Below are positions 23,902 through 33,622 of a stretch of DNA of 64,000 nt, one piece after another. Both the position numbers and the translations under genes were made by a program. The notes beneath the pieces were generated by a model, which was given only the letters and a program-made list of their open reading frames with translations, had not been told where the DNA came from and made no database searches. Each line of letters opens with the position of its first letter. Positions within the stretch are counted from its first letter, which is position 1. This DNA comes from Falsiroseomonas sp041690465 (GTDB lineage: Bacteria > Pseudomonadota > Alphaproteobacteria > Acetobacterales > Acetobacteraceae): the NCBI RefSeq assembly GCF_041690465.1, contig NZ_JAWLHG010000005.1, positions 156,766 through 220,765 on the forward strand. Direction: 5' to 3'.

Positions 23902-25541
23902 CGGCGATAGGAGGCCGGATCGGTGACGTAGCCGGCGGCGATGTCGGCTTCCAGCGCTGCGGGGTCACGCTCCAGCGGACTGCCATGCCCGCCGCCGCCC
24001 GGCGTGCCGAGCGAGACGGTGTCGCCGCGCTTCAGCACATATTGCCGCTTCGGGTCGTTCTTCTCCCTGTTGATGCGCAGCTCGCCAGGCGCGCCGGGCT
24101 GGCCGCCCTCGATGCCGAAGGCGGGGAAGAGGGTGCGCTCGGCGAGGAAGGACACGGCGATGGGCGTCTCGGACAGGCTCTCGATCAGGATCTCCTGCCC
24201 GAGCCCGCCGCGGTGCCGCCCCGGCCCGCCGGAATCCGGGCGCAGTCGCTTGTGGTGGAAGCGCAGCGGCGCGATGTGCTCGCTGATCTCGATGGCGGTG
24301 GAGGAGACGTTGGAGGGCCAGGAGAGGCAGGTGACGCCATCGCCGCGCGCATTGCCGCCCATGCCGCCATTGTAGAAGAACATGTTGGCATAGGGCCGGC
24401 CGCGACCGCCATCGGGCGCGGGATGCACGCCGGACTGGTTCATGCCCCACATCGGCGAGCCTGCCGCCGCCATCACGCGTTCCGGCACCACCTGGCCGAG
24501 GCAGCCGAAGACCAGCACCGGCAGGTAATGCCCGATCAGCATGCGCGAGCCGCCGGGCGAGGGGAATTGCGGGTTCACGATGCAGCCCGGCGGCGCCTTG
24601 ACGCTGATCGGCCGCCAGGCGCCCTCGTTGTTTGGCAGGTTCGGCGAGGTGCAGAGCTTCACGCCGTACATGCACATGGCATAGGTGTAGCAGAGCGCGC
24701 AGTTGATGGCGCGGTCCACCTGCGCATCGGTGCCTTCGAAATCCATCTCGATCTCGTCGCCGCGCACGGTGAGCGCGAGGCGGATGGTGATGGGCGTGTC
24801 CATCAGCCCGTCAGTCTGCAACTCGCTGCGATAGGTGCCGTCCGGCAGGGCGGCGATGGCGGCGCGCATCGCCGTCTCGCAACGCCCCTGGATCTCCGCG
24901 GCGAGCTCGCCGAGGTCGTCGAGCCCGTAGCCGGACATCAACGCGAGCAGCCGCTCCTCCATCACGTCGAGCGCAACCACCTGCGCCCAGAGATCGCCCA
25001 GCGTCTGGTCCGGCGTGCGCACGTTCTGGCGCAGCATCGCCACCAGCGTGTCGTCGGCGACGCCGCGGCGCATCAGCTTCAAGGGCGGGATCTGCAGGCC
25101 TTCCTCGAACACCTCGCGCGGCTCGGGGCTGCGGATCTTCCCGCCGATGTCGGGCGCGTGCGCGGTGGAGGCGCTGAACGCTACCAGGCGGCCTTTGTGG
25201 AAAATGGGCTTGGCGACGGTGATGTCCGGCAGGTGGCCGGTGCCGAGCCAGAGGTCGTTGGTGATCAGCACGTCGCCGGGCTCCAACGCCTCACGCGGGA
25301 AGAAGCGCAGGAAGTGCTTCACGGTCGCGGGCAGCGTGCCGATGAAGGAGGGAATGCTCTCGGTCGCCTGCACCAGCGATTCGCCGCGTGCATCGGTGAC
25401 GATGCAGGAGAAGTCGTAGGACTCGCGCACCAGCGTGGAGAATGAGGTCCGCACCAGCGCGGCTGCGGCCTCGTCCACCAGCGAGATCAGGCGGCGCCAG
25501 AGCAGCTCCAGCTCGACGGCATCGAAGCGGCGGGCGGTCAT
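23898..25541 (-). CDS. hyuB: Hydantoinase/oxoprolinase subunit B (second pair)
   Basis: A 547-residue HyuB-family protein. It opens with FDAVELELLWRRLISLVDEAA, keeps RTSFS, TNDLWLGTGHLPDI and the glycine-rich TPGGGGHGSPL, and is about 35 residues longer at the C-terminus than the first copy (PLERDPAALEADIAAGYVTDP), a tail common in acetophenone/N-methylhydantoinase beta-type subunits. It begins at ATG 25541, sharing one base with the preceding hyuA stop, and ends four bases into the next hyuA. Which HyuA it pairs with is inferred from gene order. Confidence 0.88.
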   Translation of the reverse strand: MTARRFDAVELELLWRRLISLVDEAAAALVRTSFSTLVRESYDFSCIVTDARGESLVQATESIPSFIGTLPATVKHFLRFFPREALEPGDVLITNDLWLGTGHLPDITVAKPIFHKGRLVAFSASTAHAPDIGGKIRSPEPREVFEEGLQIPPLKLMRRGVADDTLVAMLRQNVRTPDQTLGDLWAQVVALDVMEERLLALMSGYGLDDLGELAAEIQGRCETAMRAAIAALPDGTYRSELQTDGLMDTPITIRLALTVRGDEIEMDFEGTDAQVDRAINCALCYTYAMCMYGVKLCTSPNLPNNEGAWRPISVKAPPGCIVNPQFPSPGGSRMLIGHYLPVLVFGCLGQVVPERVMAAAGSPMWGMNQSGVHPAPDGGRGRPYANMFFYNGGMGGNARGDGVTCLSWPSNVSSTAIEISEHIAPLRFHHKRLRPDSGGPGRHRGGLGQEILIESLSETPIAVSFLAERTLFPAFGIEGGQPGAPGELRINREKNDPKRQYVLKRGDTVSLGTPGGGGHGSPLERDPAALEADIAAGYVTDPASYRR

Positions 25542-27619
25542 CAGCGGGCCTCCGGCATGTCGGCGACGAGCGATCCGTCGGGCAGCAGCGCGATCCGCGC
25601 GCCGGGTCCGACCACGAAGGTGCTCTCATTCTCCTCGAACACCGCCGGGCCTTCGGCGGTGAAGCCCGGCGGCAGGGCGTAGCGGTCATAGACCGGTGTT
25701 TCAACCGTGCTGGCGGCCTCCGCGAAGTGCACGGGGCGCCTTCCCTTCAAAGCAACGCCGCCCGAGGCCGAGGCAAGGTCGAGTCGGCCCTCGGCGCCCG
25801 GCACCGGCGCACTGACGGAAAGCCGCAGCGCCACGAACTGGATCGCGGCACCTGGCGGCGTGCGGCCGAACAGGCGGCGATACTCGCCTTCGAAGGCGGC
25901 GCGGATCGCGCCGCGATCGAGCGGGCGCGGCATGGTGACGGTGATCTCGCTGCCCTGGCCGATGTAGCGCATGTCGGCGAGCCAGCGCACGTCCCGCCGG
26001 TTGAGATCGGCACCGGTCGCGGCGACCGGAGCCAAGGCCTCGGCTTCGAGCCGCGCGAAGCTGTCTGCCACGGCGGCCATGTCCGCATCGGCCAGCGGCA
26101 CGTTCATCGAGGTGACACGGTCCACGCGCGCGGGCGCCATCAGCATGCCGATTGTGCTGCCGGCGCCAGCGCCAGGTGGGCAGACGACGCGGCGGATGCC
26201 GAGCTTGCGCGCGACGCCCCAGGCATGCACGGGCGCCGCGCCGCCGGTCGCCATCAGCGCGTATTCATGGGGCACGCGGCCGCGCTCGGCGATGGCGACG
26301 CGCGCCGCGCCGGCCATGGTCTCGTTCACCACGTCCTGGATGCCGGACGCGGCGCGCGCGGGGTCCACGAACAGCGCGCCGGCAAGACGGCCGAGCGCCG
26401 CCGTCGCGGCGCCGGCGTCGATCCTCATCGCGCCGCCGAGGAAGAAGTCGGCGTTGAGGCAGCCGAGCGCGAGGTCGGCGTCAGTGACCGTGGCCTCCGT
26501 GCCGCCACGCGAATAGCAGGCCGGCCCGGGCTGCGCGCCGGCACTGTCGGGGCCGACATTCAGCGTGCCGAGATCGCTCCGCCGCGCGATGGAACCGCCG
26601 CCAGCGCCGATCTCGATCAGTTCCACGGTCGCGATCTGGATGGGCAGTCCGGAACCGCGGAGGAAGCGCCGTTCGCGCGCGGCCTCGAAACCCCAGGCAA
26701 CCAGCGGCTCGCCGCCATCCACCAGCGCCAGCTTCGCCGTGGTGCCGCCCATGTCGAAGGCGAGCACGCGCTCGAGCCCCGCATTGCGGCCGAACCAGGC
26801 GCCGGCCAGCGCGCCCGCCGCGGGACCGCTTTCAAGCAGCTGCACCGGCGCGCGCTTCGCCTCCTCCACATGCGTCAGCCCGCCGTTTGACAGCATCAGG
26901 TGCAAGGTGCCGGGGATGCCGGCGGCGGCGATGCGCTCCTCCAGGCGCTGGAGGTAGGTCTCCGCGATCGGGCGGATATAGGCATTCGCGACAGCAGTAC
27001 TGGCGCGCGGGTATTCGCGGATTTCCGGAGCGATCTCGCTGGAGAGCGACATGGAAAGGCCCGGGAAGCGCGCTGCGATCGCGGCCGCCGCAGCCTGCTC
27101 ATGCGCCGGATTGGCATAGGCATGCAGGAAGGCGATGGCGAGGCTTTCCACGCCCTCGGCGACCAGCGAAGCGGCCTCCTTCACGCAGGCATCGGTGTCG
27201 AGCGGTGTGACGATGCGGCCGTCGGCGGCGAGCCGTTCCGTGACCTCGCGGCGCCAGGGCCGCGGCACCAACGGCTGCGGCATGTCGATGAAGATGTCGT
27301 AGAGCTCGTACTTGCGCTCGCGCGCGATCTCCAGCACGTCGCGGAAGCCGGCCGTGGTGAGGAGGCCGGTGCGTGCGCCCTTGCGCTCGATCAGCGCATT
27401 GGTGAACAGGGTGGTGGCGTGCACCACACGGCCGATCTGGGGCGGCGCGATGCCATGCGTGGAGAGCAGATGCGCGATCCCCGCCATCACACCGCGGGCC
27501 GGGTCGTCCGGCGTCGTGCTCTCCTTCCAGATGAAGGCACGGCCGCTTGCCGGATCGAAGGCGACGATGTCGGTGAAGGTGCCGCCGATGTCGATGCCGA
27601 GGGAATAGGTCACGGCCAT
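25541..27619 (-). CDS. hyuA: Hydantoinase/oxoprolinase subunit A (second pair)
   Basis: A 692-residue HyuA-family ATPase. Seen: GIDIGGTFTDIVAFD at residues 8-22, HATTLFTNALIERKGA, LAFDMGGTTAKLALVDGG and GAGGGSIARRSDLG, the same motif order as the first copy. It is the first enzyme gene behind the TRAP-TAXI transporter (33 bases after the permease stop), so its substrate probably enters through that importer. Roughly half of aligned positions agree by eye with the HyuA at 21832-23901, which points to an old duplication rather than a recent copy. Confidence 0.9.
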   Translation of the reverse strand: MAVTYSLGIDIGGTFTDIVAFDPASGRAFIWKESTTPDDPARGVMAGIAHLLSTHGIAPPQIGRVVHATTLFTNALIERKGARTGLLTTAGFRDVLEIARERKYELYDIFIDMPQPLVPRPWRREVTERLAADGRIVTPLDTDACVKEAASLVAEGVESLAIAFLHAYANPAHEQAAAAAIAARFPGLSMSLSSEIAPEIREYPRASTAVANAYIRPIAETYLQRLEERIAAAGIPGTLHLMLSNGGLTHVEEAKRAPVQLLESGPAAGALAGAWFGRNAGLERVLAFDMGGTTAKLALVDGGEPLVAWGFEAARERRFLRGSGLPIQIATVELIEIGAGGGSIARRSDLGTLNVGPDSAGAQPGPACYSRGGTEATVTDADLALGCLNADFFLGGAMRIDAGAATAALGRLAGALFVDPARAASGIQDVVNETMAGAARVAIAERGRVPHEYALMATGGAAPVHAWGVARKLGIRRVVCPPGAGAGSTIGMLMAPARVDRVTSMNVPLADADMAAVADSFARLEAEALAPVAATGADLNRRDVRWLADMRYIGQGSEITVTMPRPLDRGAIRAAFEGEYRRLFGRTPPGAAIQFVALRLSVSAPVPGAEGRLDLASASGGVALKGRRPVHFAEAASTVETPVYDRYALPPGFTAEGPAVFEENESTFVVGPGARIALLPDGSLVADMPEAR

Positions 27620-27652
27620 GCCGGAAATGATCTCCTGTCGCGCAATGCAGTA

Positions 27653-29548
27653 TCAGGCGCCGGCGACGCGTGGCCGCCGCAGCCAGGCCAAGCCGCCGAA
27701 GGCGAGGATGAGGGCGATGCCGGCCAGGTCGGTGACCGAGCCTGGCTTGATCAGCAACAGCGAGGTGGCGCCGAAGACCAGACGCTGCACCAGCCCGAGC
27801 GGCACGAAAAGCCAGCCGATGATCGCGACCGAGAGCGCGAAGATGCCGAGCGAGGCGGTGACCGCCGCCAGCGCGATCTCCAGCGGCTCGCCCATGCCGA
27901 GCAGTTGCGGCCCGAAGACGAACATGTAGGGGATGATGAAGATCGAGAGGCCGAGGCGGAAGGCCACCCAGCTCGTCCGCCACGGATCGCTGCCCGCCAC
28001 CGCCGCGGCGGCGTAGGACGCGATGGCGACCGGCGGCGTGATGGAGGATTTCGACGCCACCCACATGATGAACATATGCGCGGCCAGCAGCGGGACGCCG
28101 CCCTGCACGAGGCCCGGCGCCAGCAGTGCCGCCATGATGATGTAGGCGCCGGAGGTCGGCATGCCCATGCCGAGGATGATGCCCATGATCGTGGTCAGCA
28201 CCAGCAGCACGATGGTCTGCCCGCCCGCGGCGTCGAGGATCAGCCCGGAGAGCCGCAGTCCGAGCCCGGTCTGGCCGATGATGCCGATCAGGATGCCGCC
28301 GACCGCGCAGGCCACCGTGACCGGTGCAACCAGACGCGGCGCATCGGCCATCGCCTCCCAGCAGACCTTCAGGATGCGGCGCCGGTTGACCGGGTCCATC
28401 AGCACCAGCAGCGCCACCAGCGTGGCGATCGCCCAGACCGCGGCGGTGGTCGGCGTATAGCCATCCACCAGGACCCAGATCATCACGATGATGGCGATCA
28501 GCAGGTAGCCCTGGCGCTTCAGCACGGCGAGCGCGGTCGGCGCATCAGGGTCCGCGAAGGCGGCAAGCTTCATGCGGCGCGCCTCTAGGTCCACCATGAT
28601 GAAGACGGCGAGGGCATAGAGCGCGGCCGGGATCACGCTGATGCCCATGATGGTGGCGTAGGAGGCGCCGGTGAACTCCATCATGATGAAGGCCGCCGCG
28701 CCCATGATCGGCGGCGTGACCTGCCCGCCGGAGGACGCGACGGCTTCCACCCCCGCGGCGAATTCCTTGTTGTAGCCGCTGCGCTTCATCGCCGGGATGG
28801 TGAAGGCGCCCGTGGTGACGACATTCGCCGCCGAGCTGCCGGAGAGCATACCCATGAAGGTGCTGGCGACCACCGCACTCTTCGCGGCGCCACCCACCGT
28901 GCGCGCGGTAAGCGCACGCGCCAGGTTGGTGAAGAAATCGCCCGCGCCGCTCGCGGCCAGTAGCGATCCGAACAGTACGAAATGGAAGACGTAGTTCGCC
29001 ATCACGGCGAGCGGTGCGCCGAAGATGCCTTCGGTCGTCAGGTAGCTGTATTCCAGCACCGCCTCGACGCTGTAGCCACGGTGCCAGAGTGCGCCGGGCA
29101 GCACGTTGCCGAACAGCGCGTAGGCGATGAAAACGCCGAGCACGCCGACCAGCACCCAGCCCACGGTGCGCCGCGCGGCCTCCAGCACGACGACGAGAAG
29201 CCCGATGGCAAGCACCGTCTCCGTCGTGGTCAGCGGCTCGACGAAGAGCATCCGCTCGGTGACGTAGCGGGCATTGGCGAAGAGATAGCCGGTCGCCGCC
29301 GCGGTCATGCCGATCAGCGCGAAATCCCAGGCGAGGCCCAACGGCCTGACCGGCCCGCCCTGCCCGCGTGCGAGGAACAGCACGAGCAGGGCGAGCAGCA
29401 GGTGCAGCGGATAATGCACCTCGCCGACCGGCGCTCCGAAAAACCCGGTCCAGAGATGGTAGGCGGACATCGCCACCGCGATGAGAGTGCGCGTCTGTCC
29501 CAGCCAGGAGGCGAGCCCGCTGCCCGGGGCCGTTTCCGTCACACTCAT
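27653..29548 (-). CDS. TRAP transporter fused permease (TAXI type, DctQ-DctM fusion)
   Basis: A 631-residue inner-membrane protein with roughly 16-18 hydrophobic helices. The N-terminal part (to about residue 170) corresponds to the small DctQ-like subunit and the remainder to the large DctM-like channel, the fused form used with TAXI binding proteins. Signature stretches: FMGMLSGSSAANVVTTGAFTIPAMKR and GMGMPTSGAYIIMAALLAPGL. It uses the sodium gradient to move a substrate delivered by the periplasmic protein. The ATG at 29548 precedes the first helix; the open frame further upstream does not look like this family. The TAXI gene lies 19 bases upstream. Confidence 0.92.
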   Translation of the reverse strand: MSVTETAPGSGLASWLGQTRTLIAVAMSAYHLWTGFFGAPVGEVHYPLHLLLALLVLFLARGQGGPVRPLGLAWDFALIGMTAAATGYLFANARYVTERMLFVEPLTTTETVLAIGLLVVVLEAARRTVGWVLVGVLGVFIAYALFGNVLPGALWHRGYSVEAVLEYSYLTTEGIFGAPLAVMANYVFHFVLFGSLLAASGAGDFFTNLARALTARTVGGAAKSAVVASTFMGMLSGSSAANVVTTGAFTIPAMKRSGYNKEFAAGVEAVASSGGQVTPPIMGAAAFIMMEFTGASYATIMGISVIPAALYALAVFIMVDLEARRMKLAAFADPDAPTALAVLKRQGYLLIAIIVMIWVLVDGYTPTTAAVWAIATLVALLVLMDPVNRRRILKVCWEAMADAPRLVAPVTVACAVGGILIGIIGQTGLGLRLSGLILDAAGGQTIVLLVLTTIMGIILGMGMPTSGAYIIMAALLAPGLVQGGVPLLAAHMFIMWVASKSSITPPVAIASYAAAAVAGSDPWRTSWVAFRLGLSIFIIPYMFVFGPQLLGMGEPLEIALAAVTASLGIFALSVAIIGWLFVPLGLVQRLVFGATSLLLIKPGSVTDLAGIALILAFGGLAWLRRPRVAGA

Positions 29549-29567
29549 CCGCGGCGGGCTTCGGCGG

Positions 29568-30527
29568 TCAGCGAAGCACGCCCGCCTCGCGCCAGTAGCG
29601 GGCGACGCCGGGGTGGAACTCCATGCCCGATGTCTGCGCGAAATCCGCCAGCTGGAGGTTGGCAAGCGAGACGTGGATCGCGCGCAGCTTCGCGAGATTC
29701 TCCGCCAGGGTGCGTGCGATCCAGTAGCCTTCCGCCTCGCTCATCTCGGCGCGCACGAAGATGAGCTGGTCGGTCACCACGGTCGGCACCGCGGCGGTCT
29801 GCCCGCGATAGGTGCCGGCCGGAATCTCGCCGTCGCGGAAGCCGGGGTTGAGCTGGCGCATGCGCGTGCGAAGGTCCCCGTCGATCGGCAGGAACCGCAC
29901 GTCGAGGCTCTGCGACACGTCGAGGAAGGCGGGGCTCGGCGTCAGCGTGGTCGCCGTGAAGCCGACGATGCGCCGGTCCTTCATCTGGGAGGCGCCATAC
30001 CCCTGGCCGCCGCGGGTGAGCTGCAGGTCGTCCTCCGTCATGCCGGCGGCCTGCAACGCGAGGCGGAAGGCCTCCGTCGTAACATTGCCGACCGGCTGCG
30101 AGGCGAAAGCGCGGCCGCGCAACTCGGCGAGGCTCGTGACGCCGCTATCGGCGGCGACCACGATGTGCACGTGGTTCGGCCCGATCGTGCCGACCGCGCG
30201 CAGGTTCGTGATCGGCTGGCGGAACGGCGCCTGGCCCTGCGCCGCGGCGGGCGGCACGACGCTCATGGTGAAGCCCATTTCGCCGCGCCCGTTGGACACC
30301 ACCACGAGGTTGGAGATGCCGCCCCCGACCTCGCTTGAGGTGCGCACGCCCGCCTCCTGGAAGATGCGTGCAAGGCCACCGCCCATCGCGTACCACGATC
30401 CGCCCTGCGGACCCGTGAAGATCGTGAGCTGCTGCGGCGCCCGGCCCTGCGCGGCCACGACGCCCGGATATGCGGCGCAGCTGAACGCGAGGGCCATGCC
30501 GGCGAAGGCGAGTGTCCTGAGGTTCAT
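29568..30527 (-). CDS. TAXI-family TRAP transporter solute-binding protein
   Basis: A 319-residue exported binding protein. Signal peptide: MNLRTLAFAGMALAFSCAAY with cleavage near AAQG. The mature part opens with LTIFTGPQGGSWYAMGGGLA, the TAXI hallmark, followed by EVGGGISNLVVVSNGRGEMGF. TAXI proteins deliver substrates, often glutamate-like or other organic acids, to fused TRAP permeases, and that gene follows 19 bases downstream. It is the first gene of the seven-gene operon; the promoter should lie in 30528-30710. GGGAGAG precedes the ATG at 30527. Confidence 0.9.
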   Translation of the reverse strand: MNLRTLAFAGMALAFSCAAYPGVVAAQGRAPQQLTIFTGPQGGSWYAMGGGLARIFQEAGVRTSSEVGGGISNLVVVSNGRGEMGFTMSVVPPAAAQGQAPFRQPITNLRAVGTIGPNHVHIVVAADSGVTSLAELRGRAFASQPVGNVTTEAFRLALQAAGMTEDDLQLTRGGQGYGASQMKDRRIVGFTATTLTPSPAFLDVSQSLDVRFLPIDGDLRTRMRQLNPGFRDGEIPAGTYRGQTAAVPTVVTDQLIFVRAEMSEAEGYWIARTLAENLAKLRAIHVSLANLQLADFAQTSGMEFHPGVARYWREAGVLR

Positions 30528-30710
30528 CGTGAGCTCTCCCGCTTCTGACCGCGGAGTATGCAAGCCATACGCACGGCCTGCCAAGGGGCAACGCCGGGCC
30601 CTGGAGCCGGGGCGAATGATCCATTTGGTACCGGCCTCGGCGCTTGCGTCTGGCGCGGCCTGGCGCAGGATGCATCTTCCGTGATGCCCGATCGAGAGGA
30701 CAGCCGCATC

Positions 30711-31763
30711 GTGATCGACCTCCGCAGCGATACCGTGACACGGCCGAGCCCAGCGATGCGCGCTGCGATGGCTGCGGCCGAAGTCGGCGACGACGGCTAT
30801 GCCGAGGATCCCACCGTGCGCCGGCTAGAGGAGCGCGCCGCCAGCATCGCCGGCAAGCCCGCGGCGCTGCTGATGCCGAGCGGAACGATGGGCAATCTCT
30901 GCGCCCTGCTCACCCATGCCGCACGCGGCGCGGAGGCGCTGCTCGAGGCAACGAGCCATATCCAGCGGTCCGAACTCGGCGGCATCGCTGCGCTGGCTGG
31001 CCTGCCTGCGAAGCCGCTGCCGGGCGTGCGGGGCGCGATCCCGCTGGCTGCGATCGAGGCCTGCTTCGAGGCCGGCGAGTACGGCACGCTGCCGCGGCCG
31101 GGACTCCTGTGCCTGGAGACCACGCACAACGCGGCCGGCGGCGCTGTCCTGCCGCTCGACTACATGGAAGGCGCATCGGCGGTGGCGCACGCGCATGGCA
31201 TTCCGCTGCATCTCGACGGCGCCAGGCTGTTCAACGCCGCGGCGGCGCTCGGCGTTGCGGTGGAGCGGATCGCACGCCATGCGGACACGCTGACCTTCTG
31301 CCTCTCCAAGGGTCTTGGCGCGCCCGTCGGATCGCTGCTCTGCGGCAGCGAGGCGTTCATCGCGCAGGCGCGGCGCAACCGGCGCATGCTGGGCGGCACG
31401 ATGCGTCAGGCCGGCGTGATCGCCGCCGCCGGGCTGGTCGCGCTGCAGGAGGGTAATGTTGCGCGGCTGCCCGAGGACCATGCGCGCGCGCGGCGACTGG
31501 CGGAGGGCCTGGCCGCGATCTCGCCGACGCTCTGCGATCCGGGCACCGTCGAGACCAACATCCTGTTCGTGGATTTCGCCGGGAGCGGCACCGGTGCGGC
31601 CGAATGGGCCGCACGGCTCGGCGAGCACGGCATCACTTGTCGCGCCTCGAGCGCCACGCGCATGCGCCTGGTGACACATCTCGACGTTGATGATGCAGGC
31701 GTCGAGGCGACGCTGCGTGCCTTCGCCACGCTGTGGCCGCGCGGCGCGGCGCAGGCGGCGTAG
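30711..31763 (+). CDS. ltaE: Low-specificity L-threonine aldolase
   Basis: A 350-residue PLP enzyme (fold type I, beta-eliminating lyase family) cleaving L-threonine or allo-threonine to glycine and acetaldehyde. It starts IDLRSDTVTRPSPAMR; GDDGYAEDPTV, LLMPSGTMGNL and TTHNAAGG are substrate and cofactor contacts; the PLP lysine is in FCLSKGLGAPVGS (about residue 198). The GTG at 30711 was chosen because family members begin at this point and AGAGGA lies nine bases upstream; an ATG at 30684 in the same frame is the alternative. It ends two bases before the stop of a converging isomerase gene. Confidence 0.9.
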   Translation: MIDLRSDTVTRPSPAMRAAMAAAEVGDDGYAEDPTVRRLEERAASIAGKPAALLMPSGTMGNLCALLTHAARGAEALLEATSHIQRSELGGIAALAGLPAKPLPGVRGAIPLAAIEACFEAGEYGTLPRPGLLCLETTHNAAGGAVLPLDYMEGASAVAHAHGIPLHLDGARLFNAAAALGVAVERIARHADTLTFCLSKGLGAPVGSLLCGSEAFIAQARRNRRMLGGTMRQAGVIAAAGLVALQEGNVARLPEDHARARRLAEGLAAISPTLCDPGTVETNILFVDFAGSGTGAAEWAARLGEHGITCRASSATRMRLVTHLDVDDAGVEATLRAFATLWPRGAAQAA

Positions 31764-31765
31764 CG

Positions 31766-32497
31766 CTACGGTGCGGGTGGTCGCTCCTGCAGGAGTTGGC
31801 CGGCGCCGGCGATGCGGTCGGGCAGTGCGAACAGCGACAGCAGCGCCCACATGCCGGCCTGGTTGGTCGAGACCATCGGCTTGCCTATCCGCGCCTCGAT
31901 CTCCCCGGCGAGTGCCAGGCAGGGCATGTTGCCGCCGGGCATCAGCAGCGCCTGCGCGTCCGGATGGTCGGCACGCGCGGCAAGATCCAATACCTCTTCT
32001 GGCGCCATCTCGGCGATGGCGAAGTTGTCGCGAAGTTCGCCGAAGGCACTGTTCACGACACTGATGCCCGAGGATTCCAGGTAGCGCAGGCTGGCCTGCC
32101 CGATCTCCGCCGGAAAGGGAGCGGCGAAGGCGACTCGTTGCGCGCCAAGGGCCAAGAGCGCATCGAGCACCGTCGCTGCCGCGGTGAGAGCCGGCGCGCC
32201 GGCCCATTCCGCCATGTCGCGCCGGATCTCGCTGTCCCAGGCACGTCCCATCCAGTAGCTCGCTGCGGTCTGGCAAAGCAGCACCGCATCCACGCGCGCA
32301 TCGCGCAGGCTTGCCACCGCGCGTCGCATGTCGGCGAGCTGTTCGCCCATGCCCGCGGCATCGAGCCGCGTCATGGTCAGCCGCGCGAAGTGGAAGCTCA
32401 ACTCGTGCGGCATCCAGCGCGGGTATTCGCGCTCGATCGAGGTGTTCGAGGAGGGGATCAGCATCCCGACCCGCCGCCAGGGTGCACGCGTCGTCAT
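31766..32497 (-). CDS. Maleate isomerase / arylmalonate decarboxylase-family protein
   Basis: A 243-residue Asp/Glu racemase-superfamily protein. It starts with RVGMLIPSSNTSIEREYP, like maleate cis-trans isomerase. The two catalytic cysteines are both present: C75 (VLLCQTAAS) and C193 (GGNMPCLAL), at spacing matching C76/C194 of maleate isomerase. It could isomerise or decarboxylate an alpha,beta-unsaturated or malonate-type diacid in the cytoplasm. It is divergent from the TctC-racemase-TctA operon across 177 bases, so it may process the diacid that transporter brings in. Distinguishing isomerase from decarboxylase needs experiment. Confidence 0.78.
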   Translation of the reverse strand: MTTRAPWRRVGMLIPSSNTSIEREYPRWMPHELSFHFARLTMTRLDAAGMGEQLADMRRAVASLRDARVDAVLLCQTAASYWMGRAWDSEIRRDMAEWAGAPALTAAATVLDALLALGAQRVAFAAPFPAEIGQASLRYLESSGISVVNSAFGELRDNFAIAEMAPEEVLDLAARADHPDAQALLMPGGNMPCLALAGEIEARIGKPMVSTNQAGMWALLSLFALPDRIAGAGQLLQERPPAP

Positions 32498-32674
32498 GGG
32501 AGCGCAGGTGTCACGATGTTCGCGTCCTCGCTGGCGGCCCTGCCGATTGGCGCTGGGCGCACGACGAATGCTGCCGCCCGCGCTGAGCCGCGTCAACGCG
32601 CCTGCGGATGTCAGCACTGGACAAAGCTGGCGGCTCCTCCGATCCTGGCTGCAACCAGGGAGAGGGCAGGCAGG

Positions 32675-33622
32675 ATGCGTGCGACAGGTTTCATAGTCTC
32701 GGCGCTCACGGCGCTTGTCATGCTCGCCTCCGGCGCGCGGGCCCAGGGCTGGCAGCCGACCCGGCCGATCGAGATCGTCGTGCCGTTCACGCCCGGCTCT
32801 CTGGCCGACCGCAATATGCGCGCCGTCGCGCCGCTGCTCTCGCGCGAGCTCGGCGTGCCCGTTGCGGTGCAGAACATCCCTGGCGGCAACGGCTACAATC
32901 GGATCTTCCGCGCCGCGCCGGATGGCCAGACGATCGGCTATGGCGACCCGGTGGCGCAGATCGCGCTGGCCATCGTGCAGCCGCAACCTTTCGACGCGAT
33001 GAAGCTGACCTGGCTCGGGCATTTCTCGGCCGGCGTGCAGACCATGGTGGCCTCGGCGCGCGGCCGCGTGGCGAGCCTCGATGCGCTGCGCACCATGCGC
33101 CAGCCGGTGCGCTGCGGCACCTTCGGCGGCATCTCCACCGGAGCCGCGCAATGCGCGCTGCTGGGGGCGCAGTTCGGGTTCCCCGTCGCTTTCGTCTCGG
33201 TGCAGGGGCCGCCGGAGCTGGTGCTCGCCGCGGTGCGCGGCGACGTGGATGTCGCCTCGCTCGGCCCGACGCTCTGGCGCGACCACATCGCAGCCGGCGC
33301 GGTGCGCCCGCTGCTGTCCTGGTCGGGACAGCGCGATCCGCGGCTGCCGGAGCTGCCGTCGCTCGCCGACATCGACATGGCGAACCTGGCGGACGTCACG
33401 GTGATCCGCGGCGTGGCGGCGCCACCCGAACTGCCGGCCGCGATCCGCGACCGGCTGATCGCGGCGCTCAATGCGGCGATGACCAAGCCGGAATGGGATG
33501 AGTTCGTCACCCGCTCGCGCCTCGAGCGGGACTGGACCTTCAGCGCCGAATATCCGCAGACCCTGGCGCGCGCACAGGCGTTGCTGCAGCAGAATGCGGC
33601 GACGCTGCGCGGCGCCTTCTGA
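32675..33622 (+). CDS. tctC: TctC/Bug-family substrate-binding protein
   Basis: A 315-residue exported binding protein with signal peptide ATGFIVSALTALVMLASGARA. The mature part begins RPIEIVVPFTPGSLADRNMR, and IPGGNGYNRIFRAAPDGQTI follows, the usual Bug signature. It lacks the twin-arginine seen in the other TctC of this window, so Sec export is expected. The next gene overlaps its stop (TGATG) and the third encodes the TctA-type channel, so this is a complete TTT importer with a private enzyme gene in the middle. The ATG at 32675 has GGCAGG upstream. Substrate is probably a di- or tricarboxylate. Confidence 0.9.
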   Translation: MRATGFIVSALTALVMLASGARAQGWQPTRPIEIVVPFTPGSLADRNMRAVAPLLSRELGVPVAVQNIPGGNGYNRIFRAAPDGQTIGYGDPVAQIALAIVQPQPFDAMKLTWLGHFSAGVQTMVASARGRVASLDALRTMRQPVRCGTFGGISTGAAQCALLGAQFGFPVAFVSVQGPPELVLAAVRGDVDVASLGPTLWRDHIAAGAVRPLLSWSGQRDPRLPELPSLADIDMANLADVTVIRGVAAPPELPAAIRDRLIAALNAAMTKPEWDEFVTRSRLERDWTFSAEYPQTLARAQALLQQNAATLRGAF

